Part shown: in pieces, positions 17,556 to 27,458 of the stretch
Layout: each line of letters opens with the position of its first letter
Position numbering within the stretch: the first letter of the stretch is position 1
NCBI GenBank assembly: GCA_026004675.1
Contig: BPJP01000005.1
Location: 186,001-250,000, forward strand
DNA from: Gemmatales bacterium
GTDB lineage: Bacteria > Planctomycetota > Planctomycetia > Gemmatales > Gemmataceae
Reading direction: 5' to 3'
DNA length: 64,000 bases
Position numbers and translations under genes: made by a program
The notes under the pieces: generated by a model
Told to the model about the DNA's origin: nothing
Database searches by the model: none
The model's input: the letters and a program-made list of their open reading frames with translations, nothing else

Positions 17556-18821
17556 TTACGCCCGGAATTTTGGGTTGGCCTCCAGAAAACGCTCGACACG
17601 TGCCGTGCGGGTCACTGCCTCAGCCAGAAATTCGACCGCCCGGCGCAAGCGATCATCCGGCTCCGCACAGCTGAAACGAAGGAATCCTTGCCCTGCCTCG
17701 CCGAAGCATTCGCCGCCCAAACAGGCCACTCCGAAGCGATCGTCGGCCCCTTCGAGGAGGTACATGGCCAGGCCGTGCGACTGGATCCCTAGCCGCTGGC
17801 AAATAGCAGAGACGTCGGGAAATACGTAGAACGTTCCCGCGGGCATCAAAACTTTGACATCAGGAACTCGGCGCAGAGCTTCTACCAGCAATTGTACTTT
17901 TTTGTGAAAACGCTGCATGACTTCGTCGCGTTCCTGGGCATCGAACTGCAAGGCGGCTTGTCCCGCCAATTGGGCGATCGGCGGCACACACGATAAAGAC
18001 GTATTGATCATCTTGCCGATCGCGTCGATCACCCTCGGTGCGCCGACAGCGTAGCCTACCCGCCAGCCGCTCATGCTATATGACTTGCTGAAGGTATAAG
18101 CAGCCAGGCAGTGATCCAGCATTCCCGGTTCGGCCAGAATCGGGTGGTGTTGGCCTTGCCAAACCATGTGGCAATACGGCTCGTCGCTGAAGACGGCGAT
18201 ATTTTTGCCGCCAACCAGGTTCGCGATGTTCTTGATGTCCTCGGCCGTCGCGACCCCTCCCGTCGGATTGTGCGGAGTATTCAAGAAGATCGCTTTCGCT
18301 TTGGGTGTCTGCTTGACGAAGCGCTCGACGTCATTCAGATCCGGTCGAAATTGGTTTTCCTGCCGAAGCGGAGAAAAAACGGCGCGAGCGCCTCGGCGTT
18401 CGATGTTGGGCCCGTACGTCGGGAAATGGGGGCTGAAAACCAGGACGGCGTCCCCTGGATCGAGAAAGGCCTCGCAAAAAAATTGTTCGAATACTTTTGC
18501 GCCAGGTCCGATAACGATATTTTCGGCCGTGACCTCGATGCCGAATTCTTTGCGATAGTTCTCGGCGACTGTCTCCCGGAACTCAGGCAGCCCCAGCGAC
18601 GGACAATAATGGGTCGCACCTTCCTGGATCGCCCGAATGCCCGCATCGATCGCATGTCGGGTCGTTGCAAACGGACTATCGCCGATCTGCAATTCTACGA
18701 CGTCTTTACCAGCCGCTTTCAGTTTCTTGGCCACAGCCAAGACATCAAACGCGGTTTCCGCGGACAGACCGCTTGCAAATGCACTGAAACGCACGGACAT
18801 CGAAGATTCAGTCGTTTTCAT
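17556..18821 (-). CDS. Class I/II PLP-dependent aminotransferase
   Basis: A 421-residue fold-type I aminotransferase. Visible family features are the NPTGG motif (NTPHNPTGG), the cofactor Asp-Tyr pair (VFSDEPYCH), the Schiff-base Lys in YTFSKSYSMSGWRVGYAVG, and the carboxylate-binding Arg near the end (FLRFSCAEP). It is first in an operon with the split TPP decarboxylase. A plausible role is to supply the keto acid for that enzyme from an amino acid such as cysteate or phosphonoalanine, or to aminate the product. An aspartate or alanine aminotransferase role is the conservative alternative. Confidence 0.88.
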   Translation of the reverse strand: MKTTESSMSVRFSAFASGLSAETAFDVLAVAKKLKAAGKDVVELQIGDSPFATTRHAIDAGIRAIQEGATHYCPSLGLPEFRETVAENYRKEFGIEVTAENIVIGPGAKVFEQFFCEAFLDPGDAVLVFSPHFPTYGPNIERRGARAVFSPLRQENQFRPDLNDVERFVKQTPKAKAIFLNTPHNPTGGVATAEDIKNIANLVGGKNIAVFSDEPYCHMVWQGQHHPILAEPGMLDHCLAAYTFSKSYSMSGWRVGYAVGAPRVIDAIGKMINTSLSCVPPIAQLAGQAALQFDAQERDEVMQRFHKKVQLLVEALRRVPDVKVLMPAGTFYVFPDVSAICQRLGIQSHGLAMYLLEGADDRFGVACLGGECFGEAGQGFLRFSCAEPDDRLRRAVEFLAEAVTRTARVERFLEANPKFRA

Positions 18822-19017
18822 ACTCCGGGACCGCTTTGTTAAGTTGCGCCGATCTTACTGGGAGAATACAGCAGACTAGTGGTGGCGACAACAAAGTTAT
18901 GAACGGCGAACGGCAAAAGGTTCTTTGTGCTCGCTTTAAAGGATTTCCTGGAGTACCTTTGACTAAAATAGCGTCGAAGTTCTGGCTTTTGGTCCGTTCT
19001 ACGGTTGGGAAACTAAC

Positions 19018-19581
19018 ATGAAAGCAGAATGGTATTACGCCAGGGGCAACGAACGTTTTGGGCCGATCACGAAAATCGAACTCAAGAAACTGGCGCTCAA
19101 TGGCGAGTTGAAGCCGGACGACCTGGTCTCTCGCGCCGGGGCCAGCCAATGGAAACGGGCGGCGGAATTGCACGGCTTGTTCGCCGAGGCGGCACCGGTG
19201 GCTGCTCGGGAAGTGGCGGAAGAAGCAAGCGTACGCAAACTGGCACTTTGGCAGTTCCTGGCGATCGCGGCTGCCTTGTTGCTGATTTTCGCTGGAGCAT
19301 TTGTTTTCTTCTCTATTCAATACAAAGAACGCCTGGCTCAACAACGGAAGCAGCGGCAGACTAAAAGCCAGGAGGTTACGTCTGACGCATCCCCGGCCGG
19401 CAAGGAGCCAGGCAAAACTTCGCAACCAGCGACAATGCCTCCGCCCAAAACCGTCGAGAAAACGGCCGAGAAAACAACAATCGACGGCAAAACCAAACCG
19501 ACATCGAAGACCGAAGCGAAATCCCCCTCGAAAACACCCCCCTCCAAAACTGACGGCAAAGCCAAACCAGATCCTTCGTAG
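19018..19581 (+). CDS. Membrane-anchored GYF_2-domain protein
   Basis: A 187-residue protein. Residues 1-55 form a GYF_2 domain, starting EWYYARGNERFGPI and ending near SQWKRAAELHGLF, a fold common in planctomycete proteins and thought to bind proline-rich peptides. One transmembrane helix follows (LWQFLAIAAALLLIFAGAFV). The remaining 80 residues are a Lys/Pro/Thr/Ala-rich low-complexity tail. The order places the GYF domain in the cytoplasm. It resembles the GYF segment of the gene at 52413. Partner and function are unknown. Confidence 0.85.
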   Translation: MKAEWYYARGNERFGPITKIELKKLALNGELKPDDLVSRAGASQWKRAAELHGLFAEAAPVAAREVAEEASVRKLALWQFLAIAAALLLIFAGAFVFFSIQYKERLAQQRKQRQTKSQEVTSDASPAGKEPGKTSQPATMPPPKTVEKTAEKTTIDGKTKPTSKTEAKSPSKTPPSKTDGKAKPDPS

Positions 19582-19610
19582 AGTTGGTCGCCGGCGAAGT
19601 CGCTGCACGC

Positions 19611-20927
19611 TCAGCCATCGCTGGACAGGCTTTCTCTTTCATGGTGACGAAGAATCCGCCAGAGCATTACGCTAGACACCAGATAGACCAGACCCACCAC
19701 GACGCCCAAGAAGATCGTTAGCCTTGCCGATTCGACGGACGCGAGAAACAAGAGTAAGCCCGACGCGCACATGGTGGCGATCGGAGTCACATAACCCATT
19801 GTCAAGGATCGAGCCACGGTTCGCACCGGCTTGGGAAACTGATTGGTCATGAGTTGCATAAGCGGGTTGCGAAGGGCGAAACGCAGCTCGCTTTCGATAA
19901 AGCGGCAACATATGGCAATCGGCAATGTCATCGTCCAGGCGCTGACCGACAGAGCCGAAGCCACCAGTGCGGCGTAGACGAAATGGGCAGCCCCGATGCC
20001 CAGCCGCTCCACCAGGCGATTGACCACGAAGAGTTGCATGACGAGTGAGCCGAACAGGGCGATCCAGGTATAGCGGCCGAGAAACTGCGCCATATCAACG
20101 GTGTCTGGTTCGTCTTCCGCGCTTTCCAGCCACGCTATAAAGTTGTATTCAATGAAGTATTGTTCAAAAAATGAATTGTATAAAAAGTTCAAGAGCCAGC
20201 GGCACACCATGAAGGTGAACGACGTAATCAATAGCCAAAACATCAGGCGGTTGGATCGGATCAGGCGCCAGATCGCTTGCGGTGTCGTATCCAGCCGCGT
20301 GAAGCGTGCCTGGCTTGTCGGTTCGTCAATGCATTTGATGCGGGATGTCGTCCAGTGGATGCCGACAAACGCAACCGCCAGCAATCCTTCGACGACGAGG
20401 ATGAGATTGACGACGCCGAGGCGGTGGCTGCAAAGCTCGAGTAGCAAGGCGCCAACCATGCCGCCAACCCGACCTCCGGCGTAAACAATGGGCAGCACAC
20501 GGTTCAGTTCCGGTCGTGTGAAGAAATCCTGGAGATAGGTACCGAAGTGCAGAAGCACGAGGGTCAAAGACAATTCGCGACCAATGTAGAGAATACGGTA
20601 GCCGACGTCGGCGCAGCCGAGAACTCGGACCAGCAACCAGACGCTGGCGAAAATCGCTGCCGTCGATCCGACGATCAGTTTGAATACGACAACGCTGGAC
20701 TCATGGGGCGCCACTCGCAGATACCAGGTGACGAGAGCAAAGTTCAATAGGGCGATTAGCGCGTACGCTGTCGGCAGCCTTTCGGCTCCGATCTCCTGGA
20801 CATAGAGCGCAAGCGAAACGCCGTCTGCCAGTGTCAGGGCGGCGAAGAGGAATAAATAGATGAAAAAGAAAGGCCACAATCTCGCGAGTTCGTTGTCGCG
20901 AACGTGCAACAATCTGCTAACGATCAA
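19611..20927 (-). CDS. Npt1/ATP:ADP-antiporter-like MFS membrane protein
   Basis: A 438-residue polytopic protein with about ten to twelve hydrophobic helices (e.g. WPFFFIYLFLFAALTLADG at the start). The layout resembles the Npt1/TlcA nucleotide carrier family and related MFS-like proteins found in free-living bacteria; nucleotide transport itself is not shown. The start is a TTG at 20927 that overlaps the TGA of the upstream ATP-grasp gene (TTGA), with AGGA nearby, so translation is probably coupled. It ends the operon M14 deacylase, ATP-grasp, transporter, which suggests that it moves the product or substrate of those enzymes. Confidence 0.75.
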   Translation of the reverse strand: MIVSRLLHVRDNELARLWPFFFIYLFLFAALTLADGVSLALYVQEIGAERLPTAYALIALLNFALVTWYLRVAPHESSVVVFKLIVGSTAAIFASVWLLVRVLGCADVGYRILYIGRELSLTLVLLHFGTYLQDFFTRPELNRVLPIVYAGGRVGGMVGALLLELCSHRLGVVNLILVVEGLLAVAFVGIHWTTSRIKCIDEPTSQARFTRLDTTPQAIWRLIRSNRLMFWLLITSFTFMVCRWLLNFLYNSFFEQYFIEYNFIAWLESAEDEPDTVDMAQFLGRYTWIALFGSLVMQLFVVNRLVERLGIGAAHFVYAALVASALSVSAWTMTLPIAICCRFIESELRFALRNPLMQLMTNQFPKPVRTVARSLTMGYVTPIATMCASGLLLFLASVESARLTIFLGVVVGLVYLVSSVMLWRILRHHERESLSSDG

Positions 20928-22333
20928 GTCGGCAATCCTAGTCGTTGAGGAGCGTCTTGTGTCTGGTCAAGAATAAAACGGACAACGCCTGTGCACAGAC
21001 CTGCGAGAGCTGCCACGTCCTCCAGGCTCAAACCAAGCAATTCCAAAGTCTGCGAATGGGACAACGGCAACATGTAGTCAACACCGGCACTCTGTTTGGC
21101 CACCGCCGATGCCGTTATATTGTTGATCAAACTAAGATAACTCGGTTGAAGCGGATTATAAATTTCACTGGCGATCTTCACAATGGAAGGAAAAGCACGC
21201 AGTTCGTCGCCGCATCGATACACGACCATGCGCAGTTCGAACTTGTGCCCGTTCAGCGGGTGGCCTTCCCGTTTGATGGTTTTCGTGTCGAAGAACTCAC
21301 TCACCGTATAGGGCAGAGCGCCGCCGTGCAGTCCGTAATAGCGCTCCGTCAATTGTAACGATCCATCGATCCGCGCCGTGATCTGTTCGTCGCTTTCCCT
21401 GCTGGACAGAAAAAACTCGATACCGTGACCGAGCCCCGTTCCCTGTGGCTTGATAACCACTTTTTGGCCATCCCGGACCATCTGCATGACCTTGGCGACC
21501 AGTTCCTCTCGGGTGTGGGCAAGCGTGTATTGAACCGGGCGAGAAATGGGCGTCGGGTTCCTCCGCAAATAATCATTCAGCAGTTCGTAAAAAACGGCCT
21601 TGTCGGCACCAGCGACGAAACATCGATTCATCGTTCGCAAACGCTTCAAGTCCACCGTGGGAAACTCATGAAGCACGTTCAAACAAAACCGGTCATTGAC
21701 GACGGCATCTACCTGCCTGTTAAATAACGTCAATCTTCCGTCGTCGTGCAATTTCAACCAGCGCAAGAACTGTTTCATGTAGCCCAGCACGATGGTCGGT
21801 TTGCCTGTAGCAATCTCCCACGGTGCTTCGCGGAGCTGGACCACGGTATTCGCGACGGCAGCCTGGCCACGCTTGGAAAAACCACGGTGCATCGCTTCGA
21901 CGTAGAGGATTTTTTCGTAAATGGTCTTGTTCAGCCGCGGCAATTGCTCGGATTCCATTCCCGAACTGGCGACCAATACCAGCGGGTTCGGTTCTTCGAG
22001 CTGTTCGGCCATCTCCAACAAACCCTCCAGCGTCGCCCCTACTGCATCGGCACTGATGTTCGTCAAACCACCGATGCCTGTGCCGTTTAGCTCGATCAAG
22101 TGAAATTGCACCTGGCCATTGTCCTCGGTCACAAGCACGTCGATCGGTGCGACGCAAAAGAGATTCCGTTGGCTGTGATCGCGGAGACGGACCGTACTGC
22201 TTTCCTGCACGTAACGAACGATGTCAGCGTTCTGGGCATTGCGGACCGGAGCGCGATCCTCGAGACGATGACCTAGCGCGCACGACGTACCGATAAGAAC
22301 ATCGCAGGAAATGTCGAAAGGATTGGGATACAT
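20924..22333 (-). CDS. ATP-grasp-like ligase of unknown substrate
   Basis: A 469-residue protein. The centre contains a glycine-rich ATP-grasp loop after a conserved Lys, KVVIKPQGTGLGHGIEF, and later an ELRMVVYRCGDEL segment and NITASAVAK, which fit the metal/ATP site of the superfamily. ATP-grasp enzymes join a carboxylate to an amine or thiol through an acyl-phosphate. It starts 29 bases after the M14-family gene and overlaps the transporter gene. Peptide-type ligases of this fold often occur beside aspartoacylase-like hydrolases, so an amino-acid or small-peptide conjugate is a reasonable guess. No closer family name is supported. Confidence 0.7.
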   Translation of the reverse strand: MYPNPFDISCDVLIGTSCALGHRLEDRAPVRNAQNADIVRYVQESSTVRLRDHSQRNLFCVAPIDVLVTEDNGQVQFHLIELNGTGIGGLTNISADAVGATLEGLLEMAEQLEEPNPLVLVASSGMESEQLPRLNKTIYEKILYVEAMHRGFSKRGQAAVANTVVQLREAPWEIATGKPTIVLGYMKQFLRWLKLHDDGRLTLFNRQVDAVVNDRFCLNVLHEFPTVDLKRLRTMNRCFVAGADKAVFYELLNDYLRRNPTPISRPVQYTLAHTREELVAKVMQMVRDGQKVVIKPQGTGLGHGIEFFLSSRESDEQITARIDGSLQLTERYYGLHGGALPYTVSEFFDTKTIKREGHPLNGHKFELRMVVYRCGDELRAFPSIVKIASEIYNPLQPSYLSLINNITASAVAKQSAGVDYMLPLSHSQTLELLGLSLEDVAALAGLCTGVVRFILDQTQDAPQRLGLPT

Positions 22334-22362
22334 GTTCTGCCTCGAAAGAAAATGATTGGACG

Positions 22363-23322
22363 TTAATATACACCGAGGTGCAAGATTCGACCGCCCGTCT
22401 GGTTGACTGGATTGGTACTTTTGCCGACCACAATTCCCCGCTCTGGGGAGCGGTATTCCGTGATCAAATCGCCGAAGATGTTATACAGCCTGGCAACGGT
22501 TTGATGGGGTGCCAGAACATCGCCGAGTGACGGCAAAACTTCGAGCAATCCGCCGCGATCGGTATGCATCCAGTAGCTTGTTCGGCATTCGATCGGTGGC
22601 CGAGGAGGGGCGATAATCCGGCCAGGAATCATCCCCAGATGGACCATGGTGTTGTGCAGCCCTTGCAGTGACTGGTCGATGACCTGACGCTGGAAGATGT
22701 GCGGATCGCACAGTTCGACCGTAATGCCGACGACACCACGCTCATGCAGCTGCGACCGGAGTGTTCCCGCTTCTCCGCTTCCGGAAACGATAATGGGCGC
22801 GTTTTGCAAACGGGCCAGAGTTGCTGCTTCGGGATCGGTCATGTCGGCGCGAACGTAATATGAATTCGTCCGCCCAAAGCTTGCAGTGTGCAAGTCGATC
22901 AGGTAATTCAAGTTGCAATAAAAGCGTTCGATCAGCCGACTGGCGTAAACTTCGCTGGCATTTCCATCCGCCTTGCCGGGCATAATACGGTTCAAGTCCA
23001 CATCATCCGTGAAAAACCGCTGTTGCGCATGGAACGCAGGAACGTTGACGACGGGAACGCCAATCAAAACACCGCGAACATCGGCCGCGGAAACCTGTTG
23101 AAACAGTTTTTGAATAACGCGTATGCCATTCACTTCGTTGCCGTGCAAGGCAGCAGTCACGCCTAGAACCGGTCCCGGTCGTGTGCTCCGAAGAGCGAGG
23201 ATCGGAATTCGAATGGGTTCCCCAAAAGCTGAATCCGTGAGGGTGAGCCACCAGCGTGACAGTCGCCCGGCGGGGAGCTGCGCAATGTCAAGTTTCTCGA
23301 TCGTGGCGATAGAATCATTCAT
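22363..23322 (-). CDS. Succinylglutamate desuccinylase/aspartoacylase-family (M14) deacylase
   Basis: About 319 residues from the preferred ATG at 23322; the frame is open to 23364, which would add 14 residues without a family match. Zinc ligands of the AstE/AspA family are visible: His and Glu in VTAALHGNEVNGIRVIQ and the third His in LIDLHTASFG. The catalytic Glu is likely the one in VGITVELCDPH. These cytoplasmic enzymes release acyl groups from N-acyl amino acids. It heads the three-gene operon and is divergent from an AbgT-type transporter, so both units may deal with N-acyl-glutamate-like compounds. Confidence 0.85.
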   Translation of the reverse strand: MNDSIATIEKLDIAQLPAGRLSRWWLTLTDSAFGEPIRIPILALRSTRPGPVLGVTAALHGNEVNGIRVIQKLFQQVSAADVRGVLIGVPVVNVPAFHAQQRFFTDDVDLNRIMPGKADGNASEVYASRLIERFYCNLNYLIDLHTASFGRTNSYYVRADMTDPEAATLARLQNAPIIVSGSGEAGTLRSQLHERGVVGITVELCDPHIFQRQVIDQSLQGLHNTMVHLGMIPGRIIAPPRPPIECRTSYWMHTDRGGLLEVLPSLGDVLAPHQTVARLYNIFGDLITEYRSPERGIVVGKSTNPVNQTGGRILHLGVY

Positions 23323-23516
23323 GGGCAATGCCGCGATTCCGTTTGCGTTCTTCTCTAGAATCATACACTGCTCAGTCCGAACGGGCTATGGCGCGGAACA
23401 TCTACGACCTTGCTCGACAGGTAAAATTGGGTTCGCGCTGCACTGGACAAATACAATTGGGATGAAAAAGAAAGACCCGCTCGCCTGGTGCGGTCCGCGA
23501 GAGAGCCTGATTGCCA

Positions 23517-25154
23517 ATGACCAAATTACAAGCGACATGCCAATCCGAATCGCCCTCTTCCTGGCTTGGGTTGTTTTTGTCATGGGTTGAGGGGATCGGC
23601 AACCGCCTGCCCGATCCCGTCCTGCTATTCGCCGGCGGCTTGCTGCTTGTCGGGGTCTGTTCCGCCTATCTCTCCCAGTTGGAATTCGACGAAATCGACC
23701 CGAGGGCAAATTTGCATAACGTTGGCGAAGGTTTGCCTGAGGCCAGCGGAGCGATGGCAACCCGTCGCTTCGTGCCGGGGAGCGACCGAATACGCATTCG
23801 AAACCTGCTATCGGGTTCGGAACTAGTGGACTTCTTGACCGAGATGGTCGGCAATTTTACTCGTTTTCCCCCTTTGGGTATCGTTCTGGTTGCCCTGCTT
23901 GGGATCGGCGTCGCTGAACGGACCGGCTTCATGCGCACCCTGCTGAAGGTGATCATCTTTTTCACTCCCCGGCGTTTTCTGACACCGGTATTGATGACAG
24001 CGGGAGTGATCAGCAATTCGGCAACCGGTTATGTGCTGGTGGTGCCGATGGGGGGTGCCGTTTTTCATAGCGCAGGAAGGCATCCCCTTGCGGGGATTGT
24101 TTGCGGCTTTGCCGCCGTCTCGGGAGGATTCAGTGCCAACTTCCTGGTGTCCCCGCTCGAGCCGTTGATGCAAGGCTTCACTCAGTCGGCAGCCCAAATG
24201 GTCGATGCCGAACGCATCGTCAATCCGCTGTGCAATTATTACTTCATGGCTCTGTCGTGTGTTATCATCGTCGCTGTCGGCTGGTTCCTTACAGATAAAG
24301 TCATTGAACCCAGGTTGTGGCGCAGCCTGCCGTTCGATGCACAAGCAGCGGACGTCCAGACGATCGAATCGTTGACCAAACGAGAATGCTGGGCTTTTGT
24401 GGCAGCGACACTCAGCCTCTTGGTTTTCTTGAGCATGCTGCTGGCATCGTGCTGGCCGGAGGATTCTCTGCTGCGCAATCACGCTGGTTCGCTCTGGGAG
24501 CACGATGCGGCACTCATGAAGTCACTCGTGCCGTTGATGTTTTTGTTGTTTTTGATTCCTGGCGTAGTGTATGGCTATGCAGCCGGCACGGCGACGAATC
24601 ACCGCGACATTATTCGAGCCATGTCGGAATCGATGAGCAGCATGGGGTATTACATTGTCTTAGTGTTTTTTGCGGCGCAGTTTATCGCGGCTTTGTCGGA
24701 GTCCAACCTCGGCGTTCTCTTGGCGGTGAAAGGCGGCAATCTAGTGACGGCGATGGGATTGCCTCCTGCCCCAACTGTTGTGGCAGTCATTTTACTGACC
24801 GCATTGATCAATCTTTTCGTGGGGTCAGCGTCGGCCAAATGGGCATTTTTGTCGCCGATCTTTGTGCCGATGCTCATGAATCTCAGTCTGTCGCCTGAAT
24901 TGTGCCAGGCCGCGTATCGAATCGGTGATTCCAGCACCAACATCATTACGCCGTTGATGCCCTACTTCCCTCTTGTCGTTGTTTATGCGAAACGGTATGT
25001 CCCGCATGCCGGGCTCGGCACGTTGATCGCCCAAACCCTCCCCTATTCGTGCTGTTTCCTTACCGCCTGGACCCTGTTTCTGTTGATCTTCTGGTACTTC
25101 CGCATTCCTTTGGGATTGGGACCGGATGGACCCGCTCCTTACGACTATCCGTAA
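23517..25154 (+). CDS. AbgT-family p-aminobenzoyl-glutamate-type transporter
   Basis: About 545 residues with multiple transmembrane helices. AbgT-family blocks are clear: RLPDPVLLFAGGLLLVG at the start, NSATGYVLVVPMGGAVFHSAG, GFSANFLVSPLEPLMQGFTQ, and near the end NLFVGSASAKWAFLSPIFVPM followed by RIGDSSTNIITPLMPYFPL. Members export sulfonamides or import p-aminobenzoyl-glutamate. ATG 23517 is preferred over the TTG two codons upstream. The gene is divergent from the deacylase operon, with about 190 bases between the starts. Confidence 0.92.
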   Translation: MTKLQATCQSESPSSWLGLFLSWVEGIGNRLPDPVLLFAGGLLLVGVCSAYLSQLEFDEIDPRANLHNVGEGLPEASGAMATRRFVPGSDRIRIRNLLSGSELVDFLTEMVGNFTRFPPLGIVLVALLGIGVAERTGFMRTLLKVIIFFTPRRFLTPVLMTAGVISNSATGYVLVVPMGGAVFHSAGRHPLAGIVCGFAAVSGGFSANFLVSPLEPLMQGFTQSAAQMVDAERIVNPLCNYYFMALSCVIIVAVGWFLTDKVIEPRLWRSLPFDAQAADVQTIESLTKRECWAFVAATLSLLVFLSMLLASCWPEDSLLRNHAGSLWEHDAALMKSLVPLMFLLFLIPGVVYGYAAGTATNHRDIIRAMSESMSSMGYYIVLVFFAAQFIAALSESNLGVLLAVKGGNLVTAMGLPPAPTVVAVILLTALINLFVGSASAKWAFLSPIFVPMLMNLSLSPELCQAAYRIGDSSTNIITPLMPYFPLVVVYAKRYVPHAGLGTLIAQTLPYSCCFLTAWTLFLLIFWYFRIPLGLGPDGPAPYDYP

Positions 25155-25319
25155 TCGGTGGACGATCGGAGGGCACGGCTCCGCAGGTCCAGTCTCTTCT
25201 GGATGAATGGACAAGATTTGCCTGTTTTACGCTGGTTGTTTTCGGACCGATTCGTACTTCTTACTTCATATATTCCAGATTGGGACGGCAGGCGAGGTTG
25301 AGCATCGGGAGAAACAACC

Positions 25320-26459
25320 ATGACAAAACCGCTGAACGTCGGGATGATAGGCTACGGCTTTATGGGACGGGCGCATTCCAATGCCTATCGCAAAGTCAAC
25401 CATTTTTTCGATTTGGAGTATCGCCCGGTGTTGAAAGCCGCCTGCGCTCGCAGCGCTGACAAGGTCAAGGCGTTCGCCGACAAGTGGGGCTACGAGTCGA
25501 TCGAGACCGACTGGCGCAAGTTGATCGAGCGCAAGGATATCGACGTGGTGGATATTTGCGTGCCCAACAATCTGCATGCCGAGATCGCCATAGCAGCCGC
25601 TGAGGCAGGCAAAATGATCCTCTGCGAAAAGCCGTTGGCGCGCACCGGTCCCGAAGCTTTGCGAATGGTCGAAGCAGTCGAAAAGTCGAAAGTGCCAAAC
25701 ATGGTTTGGTACAACTACCGCCGAGTGCCCGCGGTGACTTTAGCCAAGAAAATCATCGATGACGGCAAACTAGGACGCATTTTCCACTACCGCTCGCAGT
25801 TTTTGCAGGATTGGACGATCAACCCCGAACTGCCGCAAGGAGGGACGGCTCTTTGGCGCTTGGATGTTGAAGCCGCCGGTTCGGGAGTCACCGGCGACCT
25901 TCTGGCTCACGCGATCGACTTGGCCATGTGGCTCAATGGTCCGATTGCTGAACTCAATGCCATGACCGAAACCTTCGTCAAGGAACGCAAACATAATTTG
26001 ACAGGTAAGGTCGAAAAAGTGGGCATTGACGATGCCTGCGCATTTCTCGCCCGCTTTCAGAACGGCTCGCTTTCGCTGTTCGAATCGACCCGCTACGCAC
26101 GCGGCCACAAAGCGCTCTTCACTTTTGAAATCAACGGTGAACATGCCTCGATCGCGTGGGATTTGCACGATCTCCACCGCTTGCAATATTTCGACCACAG
26201 GGATGAAGGAATCGTTCGCGGCTGGCGCTCGATCCATGTTTCGGACGGCGATCACCCTTATATGGGGAACTGGTGGGTTCCCGGTTTGCAAATTGGCTAT
26301 GAACATTCTTTTGTGCATCAGGTCGCGGACTTCCTTGATGGGCTGGCGAAAGGCACGTTAGCGCAGCCTGATTTTCGCACGGCCTACCACACCCAGCTTG
26401 TCCTCGATGCGATCATGGCATCCGCGAAAGAACGCAGTTGGAAAAAAGTGGAAGCGTAA
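25320..26459 (+). CDS. Gfo/Idh/MocA-family oxidoreductase
   Basis: A 379-residue NAD(P)-dependent sugar dehydrogenase-like protein. The Rossmann motif is [17 protein letters not shown] at the N-terminus. The catalytic region shows EKPLARTG (Lys) and, in the C-terminal domain, [17 protein letters not shown] with the Asp and His expected in the family. It has no signal peptide, so it is cytoplasmic, unlike the Tat-exported planctomycete members. It probably oxidises a cyclitol or sugar derivative; neither neighbour suggests which. It converges on the winged-helix gene with 9 bases between stops. Confidence 0.93.
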   Translation: MTKPLNVGMIGYGFMGRAHSNAYRKVNHFFDLEYRPVLKAACARSADKVKAFADKWGYESIETDWRKLIERKDIDVVDICVPNNLHAEIAIAAAEAGKMILCEKPLARTGPEALRMVEAVEKSKVPNMVWYNYRRVPAVTLAKKIIDDGKLGRIFHYRSQFLQDWTINPELPQGGTALWRLDVEAAGSGVTGDLLAHAIDLAMWLNGPIAELNAMTETFVKERKHNLTGKVEKVGIDDACAFLARFQNGSLSLFESTRYARGHKALFTFEINGEHASIAWDLHDLHRLQYFDHRDEGIVRGWRSIHVSDGDHPYMGNWWVPGLQIGYEHSFVHQVADFLDGLAKGTLAQPDFRTAYHTQLVLDAIMASAKERSWKKVEA

Positions 26460-26468
26460 AACAGTCGA

Positions 26469-27458
26469 TCAGTTCGTATCTTTCAAGACGACCTGGGCGA
26501 TGCTTCGGCGCGGTCCTTCGCCGGCCAGGAGCCAAACGTCGCCCAGGTTCTGGCTGCGAAATTTTCGCGCGAAGTCTTTTTCTACCAACACCTCGAGTTT
26601 GTACTCGTTGCGAACCAGTTGGACTTCTCCTGCGACAAGTTTGCGCGATCGGCACCACGTCTGCCAGGCATGAAGCCAGGTTTCCGTCGGTTCTTCCCGT
26701 GCCAGATGCGGAAACACGTTCTGCCAGGCAGTCAGCGCGAAACCGGGTTCGGCAGCCAATTGCCATTCGCCCGGACGCACCGCAAACCCGAGCAGTTCTT
26801 TTTCCGTTTCGAGCAACACGAACAAGGCGACCAGCGGTTCGACAATGGTTATGTTCTGCCAGGCATCGTCATCGCCGTCTTCCGGTGTCAACAGTTCGCG
26901 TACGTCTTCAGGGAAGCCGAAGCGCGTTTTCCAGTCGTCGGATTGCTGCAGGCATGAACGAAGCAGTTCGAGGTCGAACTCGCCATGCGCCAACGGTTCG
27001 CCGACAGGGGTTTGGAGTTTCAGAAAATGACAAGCACGGTCTGGCGTACCGCTGGCGACGAAATGGAAAAGTCGTCTTACCGTTTGCCGCTGGGAGTCTT
27101 GGCCAGAACGGAGAGCAGTTGCGCCAGCCTGAGTCAACGACCAACGCTGGTTTTCTTTTTGCTCAACGAGCCGGAGTGCAGCCAAGCGCTTGAGCACTTG
27201 CGAGACGACCGGTTCTCCCAGATGGACGTGCTGATCGAGTTCCGAAGAGGAAATCTCTGGCTGTATGGCGAGGGCCTGGAGAATGAGTCTGGTAAAGCGT
27301 TCGAGAGGCCGGTGGGTTTCGGCAACCACAGGGGCATCAACGGCATAAAGGTGCAGATACTCCAACCAAAGATGGCGAGGTTGGAAGGTCGAAAGCTTTT
27401 GCCACCAGCCGGTCACTACGCGTCCGCCAGGAAAGGCGAACGTCGTGTCTGAAGTCAT
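26469..27458 (-). CDS. Winged-helix-domain protein paired with a helicase-like gene
   Basis: A 329-residue protein not assigned to a named family. Residues about 75-115 form a probable winged helix (SSSELDQHVHLGEPVVSQVL, then KRLAALRLVEQKENQRWSLT), as in MarR/ArsR-like DNA-binding proteins. The rest is mixed alpha/beta with acidic patches (LTPEDGDDDAW) and no catalytic motif. Its ATG overlaps the stop of the large helicase-like gene upstream by four bases, so the two are co-translated and probably act together. Confidence 0.7.
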   Translation of the reverse strand: MTSDTTFAFPGGRVVTGWWQKLSTFQPRHLWLEYLHLYAVDAPVVAETHRPLERFTRLILQALAIQPEISSSELDQHVHLGEPVVSQVLKRLAALRLVEQKENQRWSLTQAGATALRSGQDSQRQTVRRLFHFVASGTPDRACHFLKLQTPVGEPLAHGEFDLELLRSCLQQSDDWKTRFGFPEDVRELLTPEDGDDDAWQNITIVEPLVALFVLLETEKELLGFAVRPGEWQLAAEPGFALTAWQNVFPHLAREEPTETWLHAWQTWCRSRKLVAGEVQLVRNEYKLEVLVEKDFARKFRSQNLGDVWLLAGEGPRRSIAQVVLKDTN

